Assembly: GCA_946414315.1 (NCBI GenBank) | Contig: CAMKNZ010000003.1 | Span: 93,202-157,201, forward strand | Reading direction: 5' to 3' | Length of the DNA stretch: 64,000 bases | From: an uncultured Clostridia bacterium | Lineage (GTDB): Bacteria; Bacillota; Clostridia; Christensenellales; Aristaeellaceae | The notes under the pieces: generated by a model | Told to the model about the DNA's origin: nothing | Seen by the model: only the letters and a program-made list of their open reading frames with translations | Database searches by the model: none | Shown here: positions 42,432 through 51,156 of the stretch, piece after piece | How positions within the stretch are numbered: position 1 is the first letter of the stretch | Layout: each line of letters begins with the position of its first letter | Position numbers and translations under genes: made by a program

Positions 42432-43316
42432 TTATTCGGTTTGTTCTCCCGGCCGGTAGATATTGATGCCCTTGCGGAATACCGAGCCCAGCTGGGAGGC
42501 TGTGATCTGGACATAGCTTTCGGGAGCGGCGTTGTCAGGGTCGGCCCGGAAGTTGTAGTTCCCCACGATTTCCACCCGGTATCCGGCGACCTGCGCGTAG
42601 ATCGCCGCCACGGCGTTGAACACGACCTGTCCCCACCGCTGGTGGTAGTCCGAGGTGACGACGGTGATCTTTCCGACCCCCTGCTCCCGCAGGATCCGGA
42701 AGGAAAACTCCGCGTTCTGCAGCGTGGTCTTCGATTTCTCCTCGGCGAAGATCCGGCTGTCGTCGATCCCGCACTTTGCAGACAGGTATTTCTTCATTTC
42801 CCCCGCCTCGGAGTGGTTCAGCGGGTTATTGCCTCCCGTCACGCCCCCGGTGGTAATGACGCAGGAATCCGGATATGTGCGGGCCGCCGCGGCCGCCGCG
42901 TCGCACCGGCCGTTCAGTTCGGGCTTCATCTCCCCGTCTTCCAGCTGGTAGCCCAGCACCACAAAGGCGTGCTTCCCGCCGAAGTCCAGGCCGCTCTCTT
43001 CCAGTTCGACCGCCCTGTCTTCATCCCGGTACTGATACATCCGGTATCCCGGGTCCAGCATGACCGCGTACCAGTGGTCCGTCACCGCGCGGGCGATGGC
43101 ATAGTCGTCCGCGTCCTCCCGCCGGATCTCCTCCAGCAGCAGGTCGATGGCCGCCGTATCCGCGCCGCCGCTGGTCACGGCCTCCTCCAGCATGACCACC
43201 AGCTGCTGGAGCCGCGGGGCGTTCTCCTCCGCCGGCATCCAGCGTTCCGCCTGCGCGGCGGTAAACAGCATGAGCAGCGCGGTCATCAGCGCTGTGATTT
43301 GCTTTACAGTTTTCAT
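42432..43316 (-). CDS. Secreted YdcF-like (DUF218) protein
   Basis: 294 residues, ATG eight bases after GGAGG. Signal peptide KQITALMTALLMLFTAAQA. Residues 100-285 are a DUF218/YdcF domain (AFVVLGYQLEDGEMKPELNGRCDAAAA, SCVITTGGVTGGNNPLNHSEAGEMKKYL, KTTLQNAEFSFRIL, TVVTSDYHQRW). Such proteins are linked to envelope assembly and may bind a nucleotide or nucleotide sugar; function unproven. The 70 residues before the domain are helical. First gene of a run with the CASTOR-like channel and M29 peptidase. Confidence 0.85.
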   Translation of the reverse strand: MKTVKQITALMTALLMLFTAAQAERWMPAEENAPRLQQLVVMLEEAVTSGGADTAAIDLLLEEIRREDADDYAIARAVTDHWYAVMLDPGYRMYQYRDEDRAVELEESGLDFGGKHAFVVLGYQLEDGEMKPELNGRCDAAAAAARTYPDSCVITTGGVTGGNNPLNHSEAGEMKKYLSAKCGIDDSRIFAEEKSKTTLQNAEFSFRILREQGVGKITVVTSDYHQRWGQVVFNAVAAIYAQVAGYRVEIVGNYNFRADPDNAAPESYVQITASQLGSVFRKGINIYRPGEQTE

Positions 43317-43336
43317 AAAGTAAGCCTCCAAAGGCC

Positions 43337-43366
43337 ATTATAACCGATTACGTATCCAAAAGACAA
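43337..43366 (-). promoter_or_regulatory. Promoter of the YdcF-like/channel/M29 run
   Basis: Read leftward: TTGTCT, 18-base spacer, TATAAT, about 20 bases before the ATG at 43316. The -35 box overlaps the T tail of the terminator of the MalFG operon. Confidence 0.6.
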
Positions 43367-43392
43367 GGGAGAGAAGCATCCGCTTCCCTCCC
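43362..43392 (-). terminator. Terminator of the MalEFG-type importer operon
   Basis: Read leftward: GGGAGGGAAGC-GGAT-GCTTCTCTCCC followed by TTGTCTTTT, 30 bases after the permease stop. Confidence 0.7.
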
Positions 43393-43422
43393 GGGAAAAA
43401 GGTCCTTGCGTCTACGGCAGCC

Positions 43423-44274
43423 TCACTTGACCGAGCCGGTAATGCCTTCCGCGAACTGCTTCTGCAGGACGAAGAACACAATAATGGTCGGCAGGGAGCA
43501 GAACAGAACGCCCAGCATCAGCATACCGTAGTCCACGGCATAGCCGTTGGACATGTTGGCGATCAGCATCGGCATCGTCTGCACCGTGTTGCCTTTCATG
43601 ACGGTCCGGGGCCACATATAGGCGTTCCAGCTGTTCATGAAAACGATGACCGCCGACGCGGCGTAGGTGGACTTCATCATCGGGAAATACATCCTGAAGA
43701 AGATCCCGACCTCGCTCAGGCCGTCGATCCGGGCCGCTTCCATGGTATCAATGGGGAAGTTCCGGGAATTCTGGCGGAACATCATGATCATGAACGGCGT
43801 CGCCAGGCCGGGGATGATGAACGCCCACACGGTGTTCAGCATCTTCATCTTCGAAACCATCGTGAACAGGGGAATCAGCGTCGCGACCTGCGGCACCATC
43901 ATGGCCAGCAGCAGCACCGCAAACAGCTTGTCCTTCCCCTTGTCGTGATACAGTTCAAAGCCGTATCCGGCCAGCGAACAGATCAGCAGGGTCGCCAGGG
44001 TCTGGACGAACGCGTAGAAGAAAGAGTTGCCCATGGCCTGCCAGAGGTTCTGGCCGTCAATCAGGTTCCTGTAGTTCTCCGCCAGGTTTGAACCGAACCA
44101 GATCTTGCCCTGGGCCACCTCCAGGGAGGTGTTGGTGGCCGCGGTGAACATCCAGTACAGCGGGAAGACGGAAATCAGCGACATGATCGTGAGGAAAATG
44201 TAGCTCGGGATCAGTTTCCGCTGGATATGGGAAACCGCCGGTTTCCTGCTCGTTCTCTCAGTCACGCGTATCAC
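43423..44274 (-). CDS. Carbohydrate ABC permease, MalG type
   Basis: 283 residues. Six helices (IFLTIMSLISVFPLYWMFTAATN, FYAFVQTLATLLICSLAGYGF, LFAVLLLAMMVPQVATLIPLF and others) and the EAA loop MEAARIDGLSEVGIFFRMYFPMMKSTYAAS. It overlaps the MalF-type gene by 17 bases. Part of a MalEFG-like importer for an oligosaccharide; no ATPase gene is present. Confidence 0.93.
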   Translation of the reverse strand: MIRVTERTSRKPAVSHIQRKLIPSYIFLTIMSLISVFPLYWMFTAATNTSLEVAQGKIWFGSNLAENYRNLIDGQNLWQAMGNSFFYAFVQTLATLLICSLAGYGFELYHDKGKDKLFAVLLLAMMVPQVATLIPLFTMVSKMKMLNTVWAFIIPGLATPFMIMMFRQNSRNFPIDTMEAARIDGLSEVGIFFRMYFPMMKSTYAASAVIVFMNSWNAYMWPRTVMKGNTVQTMPMLIANMSNGYAVDYGMLMLGVLFCSLPTIIVFFVLQKQFAEGITGSVK

Positions 44275-45157
44275 CTACTTTCAGGTTGATAAACGCCAGG
44301 ATGGCCACCATGATAAACACGATGAAGGACAGGGCGGACGCGTAGCCGAAGTTGGCAACGCCCTGGCCCAGCGCGTTGTTGTAGATGTAGTGCGACATGG
44401 TGATCGTCGCGTTCGCCGGGCCGCCGTTGGTCAGGTTGACCGATTCATCGAACAGCTGCAGCGTACCGTTGATGGACATGATGCCCGTCATCACGATGAC
44501 AGGCCGCAGCAGCGGCACCGTGATATGCCAGAAGGTTTTCCATCCGCTGGCTCCGTCGATGTTGGCCGCTTCATACACCGAATACTCGATGTTCTGCAGG
44601 CCGGCCAGGAAGAACACCATGTTGTAGCCGGTCCACCGCCACAGCAGGGCGATGATGATGACCGCCTTGGCCGTATCGGACTGGCCGAGCCAGTTGACGT
44701 TCTCCTGGATGATCCCCAGGCCCCTGAGGAAGCTGTTGATCAGGCCCTCGTTGGCAAACAGTGTTTTGAAGATCAGAGAGTAGGAAACCAGCGCTGTCGC
44801 GCAGGGCAGGAAGATCAGCGTCCTGAAAAGGCCGCGGAACTTCAGGTCCTTGTTGTTCAGCAGCTGGGCCAGCAGAATGGCCAGGATCAGCATGATCGGC
44901 ACCTGAATCAGCAGATACAGGAAGGTGTTGCCCATGGCGGTCAGGAACACCTTGTCGTTGACCATGCGGGTGTAGTTCTTGAAGATCGGTTCCGCCCAGG
45001 CCAGCTTGGCCGCGGGGCCGGTCTGAAGGGACGTGATGAACGCCTTCACCATGGGATAGAAGCTCATGATGAAGATCAGCAGGCTTGCCGGAGCCAGGAA
45101 CCCCCAGCCAGCCGCCTTCTGTTTCGCCAGAAGCCCGAAGCCTTGTTTCTTTTTCAT
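44258..45157 (-). CDS. Carbohydrate ABC permease, MalF type
   Basis: 299 residues; ATG (MKKKQGFGLL) after GGGAGGACAAGCCCCG. Helices include WGFLAPASLLIFIMSFYPMV and FLYLLIQVPIMLILAILLAQL; the EAA loop is SVYEAANIDGASGWKTFWHITVPLLRPVIV. Second gene after the solute-binding protein, separated from it by a hairpin that probably lowers permease expression relative to the binding protein. Confidence 0.93.
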   Translation of the reverse strand: MKKKQGFGLLAKQKAAGWGFLAPASLLIFIMSFYPMVKAFITSLQTGPAAKLAWAEPIFKNYTRMVNDKVFLTAMGNTFLYLLIQVPIMLILAILLAQLLNNKDLKFRGLFRTLIFLPCATALVSYSLIFKTLFANEGLINSFLRGLGIIQENVNWLGQSDTAKAVIIIALLWRWTGYNMVFFLAGLQNIEYSVYEAANIDGASGWKTFWHITVPLLRPVIVMTGIMSINGTLQLFDESVNLTNGGPANATITMSHYIYNNALGQGVANFGYASALSFIVFIMVAILAFINLKVGDTRD

Positions 45158-45199
45158 CGGGGCTTGTCCTCCCACTGTCGGATATCGGAATCAGAAGCA

Positions 45200-45223
45200 G
45201 GGAACCGGAAGGTTCCGGTTCCC
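45200..45223 (-). promoter_or_regulatory. Intercistronic hairpin between solute-binding protein and permease
   Basis: GGGAACCGGAA-GG-TTCCGGTTCCC, 11-base perfect stem with no T run. It likely protects or attenuates the message so the binding protein is made in excess. Confidence 0.55.
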
Positions 45224-45262
45224 TGCCGGGTTTTCAGGGCATTGTCAGAGGCTCACGCGGGA

Positions 45263-46531
45263 TCAGTATCCCATGCCTTCCATGTAGAAGACCGTGGCGT
45301 CTTCAGCTTCCTGCAGCGCCGTGTCAATGTCCGCGCCGTCCTTGATCTGCTGCATGGCTACACCCAGGTATCCGCGCAGCACATAGTGGAAGGGGCTCTC
45401 CTCGACCGGGATGATCTTGGCGCCCATTGCAACGATATCCGTATAAACGGGCTGGTTGTTGAAGAACGGAACGCCTTCGCCGTAGACTTCAGACTGGCCG
45501 GCGCTGATGCAGCAGGTGACCACGCCGCCCTTGCGGAGCGCTTCGTCATAGGTCTGCTTGGAACCGCCGAAGGTGTAGGCCAGGAACTTCTTGGCCAGGT
45601 CCACATTCTTGCAGTTGCCGGTGATGTACAGGGAGGATCCGCCGTTGGTAGCAAAGCCTTCGCCGCCGTCCAGGGTGGGCATGGAAGTGATCTGCCACTT
45701 GCCGGCATTGGCTTCCACCTGCGTCATGGTGGGGATGATCCAGTTGCCGTTCAGCACGCCGGCCACCTGGTCCTGCATGATCGTCTCATTGGTATAGCCG
45801 GTCCAGTCGTTGGCCAGGATCAGCACATGCTCTTTCTCCATTTCGATCAGCAGTTCAACCACTCTCTTGAGCTTCTCATTGCCGACGATGAAGGGCCTGC
45901 CGTCCTTCCAGAGGCTGACGCCTTCCGCCTGCAGCATCATGTAGGGCAGGTCGTTGCCGCTGCCGTCCATGGAGAGCAGGGCCTTGCCGGTCTTCTCATA
46001 CACGGCTTTGCCGACTTCCAGGAATTTCTCCCAGGTGATGCCCTTCATGTCGTCGATGGTGTAGCCGGCTTCTTCCAGCAGGTCCACACGGTAGGCCATG
46101 ATGGCGGTGCCATTGTCCACCGGCACGCCGTAATGCACGCCGTCAATCGTGGAATAGCTCTGCTTGACAGCGGTGATATCGTCCCAGTTGATCTCCGCGC
46201 CGTCCAGGTTCACCCAGGCGTCCGGATAGTTCTCAACGAAGTTCTTGATGTAACGGTCCTGGAAGAGCACGATATCGCTCAGCAGGCTGTAGTCGCCGGA
46301 GGAACCGGCATTGGTGATGTCGTTCTCGACGTCGCTGGAACCGCTGACGATATTGATCTCCAGCTCAAAATCGGGATCCACGTTGGCTTTGTAGTCATCC
46401 GCGGCCGCTTGCAGCGCGTTTCCGTTGAAGTTGGCGTCCCACGCGGTCACGGTCAGCTTCTCGCCCATAGCGGAAGCCACGCCGAGCAGCAGGCACAGCG
46501 AAATAAACAGGGCAACGAGTTTCTTGGTCAT
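45263..46531 (-). CDS. Extracellular solute-binding protein, MalE type
   Basis: 422 residues with a signal peptide (LVALFISLCLLLGVASAMG), no lipobox. Family-1 features: KLTVTAWDANFNGNALQAAADDYKANV, the DIVLFQDRYIKNF segment, GVPVDNGTAIMAYRVDLLEEAGY, GKALLSMDGSGNDLPYMMLQAEG. First gene of the importer operon, with a strong promoter at 46637-46666. The adjacent GH51 gene hints at arabino-oligosaccharides as cargo, by position only. Confidence 0.92.
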   Translation of the reverse strand: MTKKLVALFISLCLLLGVASAMGEKLTVTAWDANFNGNALQAAADDYKANVDPDFELEINIVSGSSDVENDITNAGSSGDYSLLSDIVLFQDRYIKNFVENYPDAWVNLDGAEINWDDITAVKQSYSTIDGVHYGVPVDNGTAIMAYRVDLLEEAGYTIDDMKGITWEKFLEVGKAVYEKTGKALLSMDGSGNDLPYMMLQAEGVSLWKDGRPFIVGNEKLKRVVELLIEMEKEHVLILANDWTGYTNETIMQDQVAGVLNGNWIIPTMTQVEANAGKWQITSMPTLDGGEGFATNGGSSLYITGNCKNVDLAKKFLAYTFGGSKQTYDEALRKGGVVTCCISAGQSEVYGEGVPFFNNQPVYTDIVAMGAKIIPVEESPFHYVLRGYLGVAMQQIKDGADIDTALQEAEDATVFYMEGMGY

Positions 46532-46636
46532 AGGGTATCATTCTCCTTTCATATCTATCTCTCCAGCCGTCTTTCAGGCTGTTGAAACCGCGGTGAACAG
46601 AAGGGATCCGTATATTCCGTCTTTTACTTTATGACC

Positions 46637-46666
46637 ATTGTAACAGAGAATTTGATCGCTTGTCAA
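46637..46666 (-). promoter_or_regulatory. Sigma-A promoter of the MalEFG-type operon
   Basis: Read leftward: TTGACA, 18-base spacer, TACAAT, giving a leader of about 100 bases. Confidence 0.75.
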
Positions 46667-46676
46667 CGAATGTCCA

Positions 46677-47222
46677 TTAATTGTTTGTAACATTTGGTGA
46701 AAACTTTTCCCAGCCCGTACCTGTAAGCCTGACCGCGCTCGGGTTCCGGCGGCGGATCATGCGGATCGCTTCCGGGGTCAGGTCCAGCAGCAGTTTCAGC
46801 GGTTTCGGTTCGTCCCGGACGATCACGGTATAGTAGGGAATATCCTCCCGGTATGAGGTATAGTCCTCCTTCACCACCTGCACCGTTCCGCCCTTTTTGT
46901 AGGGCATCGCCTCCGGCGCATCCGGTTCGCACAGCAGGATGATCCGGTCAAACGGAATCTCATACTGGCGGTCCCTGCCCCGGTCGCTGACGCGGTCGAT
47001 CTTCAGCGTATCGTCCTCCAGGGTATACTCGTATTCACGCTTCGAAGCGTGGCGGTACCAGTAATAGCACAGGACCGTCAGGAAGCACGGCAGCATGAAG
47101 GCGGTGGAGAACATAATGCCGGCCAGAAGGAAAAGGACGCCCAGCGCCGCCATCAGGCGGCGCAGGAGCGTCTCACTCGGCCTTGTCTTTCTGCTTACGG
47201 AGATTACCAGAGAATCGTTCAT
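46677..47222 (-). CDS. Membrane protein, unknown (YcxB-like appearance)
   Basis: 181 residues starting MNDSLVISVSRKTRPSETLL. Two adjacent hydrophobic segments (LMAALGVLFLLAGIMF and MLPCFLTVLCYYWYRHA) are followed by a soluble domain of mixed beta character (EYTLEDDTLKIDRVSDRGRDRQYEIPFDRIILL ... YYTVIVRDEPKPLKLLLDLTPEAI). This order resembles small YcxB-like clostridial proteins, but I do not recognise it firmly. The start is four bases after the GH51 stop, so it is coexpressed with that enzyme, perhaps only by readthrough. Confidence 0.65.
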   Translation of the reverse strand: MNDSLVISVSRKTRPSETLLRRLMAALGVLFLLAGIMFSTAFMLPCFLTVLCYYWYRHASKREYEYTLEDDTLKIDRVSDRGRDRQYEIPFDRIILLCEPDAPEAMPYKKGGTVQVVKEDYTSYREDIPYYTVIVRDEPKPLKLLLDLTPEAIRMIRRRNPSAVRLTGTGWEKFSPNVTNN

Positions 47223-47226
47223 TGCG

Positions 47227-48813
<1,587 letters not shown>

Positions 48814-48820
48814 TCATCGT

Positions 48821-48848
48821 TTGAATCCTTCCGGTTTTATGCTATAGT
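48821..48848 (+). promoter_or_regulatory. Promoter of the secreted 211-residue protein
   Basis: TTGAAT, 16-base spacer, TATAGT, 49 bases before the ATG at 48897. It starts 14 bases from the -35 box of the opposite GH51 promoter. Confidence 0.6.
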
Positions 48849-48896
48849 ATCTTCAGACGCCGGGAAGCATCCCGGGAAAAACGGAGGAAGAGAAAA

Positions 48897-49532
48897 ATGA
48901 AAAAGATCCTTGCCCTGTTTCTGGCCCTGACCATGATCCTGACTGCCGGTCTGGCTTTCGCGGGCACCCTCGAGCTCACGCCCGGCACGCCCACCGGCTG
49001 CTCCTATGAATCGTTCAAATCCTACTTCACCCTGCTGACCCAGTCCGGCGGCTATACCTTCAACTGGAACGACACCCCCGAAAGCGGGAACGGCTTTGAC
49101 ATCTACTCCGCCGTTTCTGAAGACGGCGCCATGACGACGTATATCTACTGCGTCGACGGAAACGTCTCCCATGTGCAGGGAGCCGGCCAGCTCTCCGTCG
49201 ACATGAGCGACCAGGCTTCCGCCAAGAAGTTCGGTGAATGGCTCGGCGCCAGCTTCTCCGGTTCCTGCCTCGGCATCTATACCGGTGAGGAAGGGCCTTC
49301 CGCCCTGTCTAACGCTGCCTTACAGTTCCAGAATGAACTCAATCCCCTGCTCACCAGCGTGACCAGCGGCATGACCAGCGACGAACAGCTGAAGAACGGC
49401 GTGGCCGACGTCACAACCATCCTCGGTTACCCTGCCGGCCTGGAGATCTCCGGCGACACCGACGGCTCCGTCGTTACCCTGAATATGCGGGTCTTCGTAG
49501 GCAGCAAGGACGCCCGGATCGAGGTTAAATAA
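48897..49532 (+). CDS. Secreted protein, unknown
   Basis: 211 residues, ATG after CGGAGGAAGAGAAA. A signal peptide (MKKILALFLALTMILTAGLA, cleaved near FAG) is followed by a mature domain with many Ser/Thr/Gly residues, two Cys (GCSYESFKSYF and YIYCVDGNV) and repeated SGMTSDEQ/TSVTSG turns. No family recognised. Likely an abundant exported protein given its strong ribosome binding site, own promoter and terminator. Confidence 0.72.
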   Translation: MKKILALFLALTMILTAGLAFAGTLELTPGTPTGCSYESFKSYFTLLTQSGGYTFNWNDTPESGNGFDIYSAVSEDGAMTTYIYCVDGNVSHVQGAGQLSVDMSDQASAKKFGEWLGASFSGSCLGIYTGEEGPSALSNAALQFQNELNPLLTSVTSGMTSDEQLKNGVADVTTILGYPAGLEISGDTDGSVVTLNMRVFVGSKDARIEVK

Positions 49533-49550
49533 TCTCTGGCCGAAAAAGCA

Positions 49551-49579
49551 GCGGCCCGGCAAATCGCCGGGCCGCTTTT
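49551..49579 (+). terminator. Terminator of the secreted-protein gene
   Basis: GCGGCCCGGC-AAATC-GCCGGGCCGC followed by TTTTG. Confidence 0.75.
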
Positions 49580-49648
49580 GCTGTATGGATTTCCTGATTT
49601 CACCTGGTTATTTCGCCGCCGGAAGCGCCGGTACGGCGCGCGTCGTCT

Positions 49649-50197
49649 TTATCCCAGCGCCTTCCGGATTACCTCCGCGGTCCGGGCCGCGCAGGCTTCG
49701 ATCCCAACCGGCGTCAGGTGGATATGGTCCTCCCCGATCATCTCCCCCTTGGCTGGGGAAACCACCGCGTACAGGTCGTTCACCGCCGCGTCCTCCTCCG
49801 CGGCCACCTTCCGCAGGATATCGTTGTACAGGAGGATATCTCCGTGGTCCCCGTGCAGGGTCGGCGTCGTCGTGGCGATCACGATCTTCAGGTCCGGCCG
49901 GACTACCTTCCGCAGCACCCGGCAGATCCGGTGGCAGGTTTCCTCATACAGGTCCGGGGGATAAAAGTGCCGCCCTTCCTGGTAGTCGTCCCCCATGTCC
50001 CACAGGCCGCAGTTCCACTGCACCAGGTCCGGGGAAGGCAGCGAGGGCAGCCAGAACCGCAGGGAATTGAGCGTATACCCGCTCCACCGTCCGTTCTCCT
50101 CCGGCCCGCTCACGCACGCGATATCCGCCAGCTTTTCCCCCACCGCCGGCTGATACTGCATCCGGATGGAATCCCCCAGCAGCAGCACCTGTTTCAT
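49649..50197 (-). CDS. SGNH/GDSL-family esterase
   Basis: 182 residues, ATG after GGGAGGATACGGAG. Block I is LLLGDSIRMQY (nucleophile Ser), the block III region is VQWNCGLWDMG (Asn), and block V is DHIHLTPVG (Asp and His). Typical of small cytoplasmic acyl-sugar esterases (rhamnogalacturonan acetylesterase-like), fitting carbohydrate use nearby. Stands alone, 45 bases after the HicB stop. Confidence 0.9.
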   Translation of the reverse strand: MKQVLLLGDSIRMQYQPAVGEKLADIACVSGPEENGRWSGYTLNSLRFWLPSLPSPDLVQWNCGLWDMGDDYQEGRHFYPPDLYEETCHRICRVLRKVVRPDLKIVIATTTPTLHGDHGDILLYNDILRKVAAEEDAAVNDLYAVVSPAKGEMIGEDHIHLTPVGIEACAARTAEVIRKALG

Positions 50198-50241
50198 CTC
50201 CGTATCCTCCCGTCTTTTCTTTTCACAGATCGATTACCCGA

Positions 50242-50583
50242 TTATACATTTGCCAGTTTTTCTTCAACGGCTTCCTCGATAAAACTGTTCAGGCTTTGTT
50301 CATGCATAATCGCATATACGGCCGCCCGCCTGTGAATATCGCTGTTTTTAAACCTGACATTCAGGCTTCCCTTGTATGCGATTTCCGGCGATGTTCCTTC
50401 TTCTTCACACGCGGAGAGATAATCATCCACGGATTCATGGAAATCCGTTACCAGCTCGGACGCTGTCGTTCCTTCGTAGGAAATCAGTGAACGGATGCCC
50501 TGTACTTTCCCATAGAACACGCCGTCTTTTTCGGAAAACTCCACGCTGCCGACGTAGCCCTTGTATTCCATGATATTATTCAA
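50242..50583 (-). CDS. hicB: HicB-type antitoxin
   Basis: 113 residues. Starts at a TTG (MNNIMEYKGYVGSVEFSEKDG) six bases after GGAGGG; an internal ATG four codons later is the alternative. The HicB fold is evident: YKGYVGSVEFSEKDGVFYGKV and the degraded RNase-H-like strand, TTASELVTDFHESVDDYLSACEEEG. The C-terminal ribbon-helix-helix LNVRFKNSDIHRRAAVYAIMHEQSLNSFIEEAVEE binds DNA. The start overlaps the stop of the truncated HicA frame (TTGA), the normal hicA-hicB coupling. Confidence 0.9.
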   Translation of the reverse strand: MNNIMEYKGYVGSVEFSEKDGVFYGKVQGIRSLISYEGTTASELVTDFHESVDDYLSACEEEGTSPEIAYKGSLNVRFKNSDIHRRAAVYAIMHEQSLNSFIEEAVEEKLANV

Positions 50584-50717
50584 ATCAATCCCTCCTGCTC
50601 AAGCTGTTCCACAAGCTGCCGGACCTGGTATTCCATCAGTTCTTTTCTCGGATGCGGTTTGTGCAGCAAAATCTTTGTTTTATATTCATCACTGATAAAG
50701 ATAACGCGGGATCGCAT
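50580..50717 (-). pseudogene. hicA: Truncated HicA-like toxin remnant
   Basis: 45 codons, MRSRVIFISDEYKTKILLHK then PHPRKELMEYQVRQLVEQLE and a QEGLI end. This matches only the C-terminal half of HicA proteins (SRV...LHKPHPxKELKxYQVxQIxExLexEGL). The N-terminal half, including the catalytic region, is missing: directly upstream is the terminator hairpin of the neighbouring gene (50718-50750). It overlaps hicB by four bases. Most likely the toxin has been inactivated by a 5' deletion while the antitoxin remains. Confidence 0.65.
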
Positions 50718-50750
50718 AAAAAACCAGCCCGCTCAAACGAACGGGTTGGT
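50718..50750 (-). terminator. Terminator of the 91-residue protein gene
   Basis: Read leftward: ACCAACCCG...CGGGCTGGT followed by TTTTT; the T run touches the ATG of the hicA remnant. Confidence 0.7.
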
Positions 50751-50763
50751 CTTCTGTTCATAT

Positions 50764-51039
50764 TTATCCTTTTTTCGACGCGAAGGCGTCCAGGCACTGA
50801 CCGATCACCTGGTCGATCTCTTCCTTCGGCACGCCGAACTGGGCCAGGGTCGCAGGCATCACCTTGCCGGCGGTTTCCTTCGCCGCCTCCGCCGTTTCCC
50901 AGGCCGCGTCGCCGTACTGCCTGAATTCTTCATCCAGCATCGTCAGGAACAGCGGCATCCGGAACAGCTGCACATACTTGGTCACCGCCGGGTTCTCCGC
51001 GACCGCGTCCAGGAATATACTTCTTCCGCTCATACCCAT
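50764..51039 (-). CDS. Small soluble protein, unknown
   Basis: 91 residues, MGMSGRSIFLDAVAENPAVT onward; GGAG lies eight bases before the ATG. Predicted all helical and acidic, no membrane segment, no motif that I recognise. It has its own promoter (51081-51109) and terminator. Clean codon use supports a real gene. Confidence 0.6.
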   Translation of the reverse strand: MGMSGRSIFLDAVAENPAVTKYVQLFRMPLFLTMLDEEFRQYGDAAWETAEAAKETAGKVMPATLAQFGVPKEEIDQVIGQCLDAFASKKG

Positions 51040-51080
51040 ATTACCGTTCTCCGTTCATACAGCGTTTTTTCCGTGCCCAA

Positions 51081-51109
51081 ACAATACCATATTCTCCGGG
51101 ATTTATCAA
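51081..51109 (-). promoter_or_regulatory. Promoter of the 91-residue protein gene
   Basis: Read leftward: TTGATA, 17-base spacer, TATTGT, about 40 bases before the ATG. Confidence 0.5.
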
Positions 51110-51156
51110 CCCGGTCGGCGGGGGCGCACGGTCAGCCGCGCCCCGCCGGATCCGTC

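Noticed and set aside
39063..43343. Long open frame on the plus strand opposite the M29, channel and YdcF-like genes
   Set aside because: It is the antisense of three well-supported genes, its translation is His/Gln/Val-rich without any domain, and no ribosome binding site precedes it. GC-rich codon bias on the real strand explains it.
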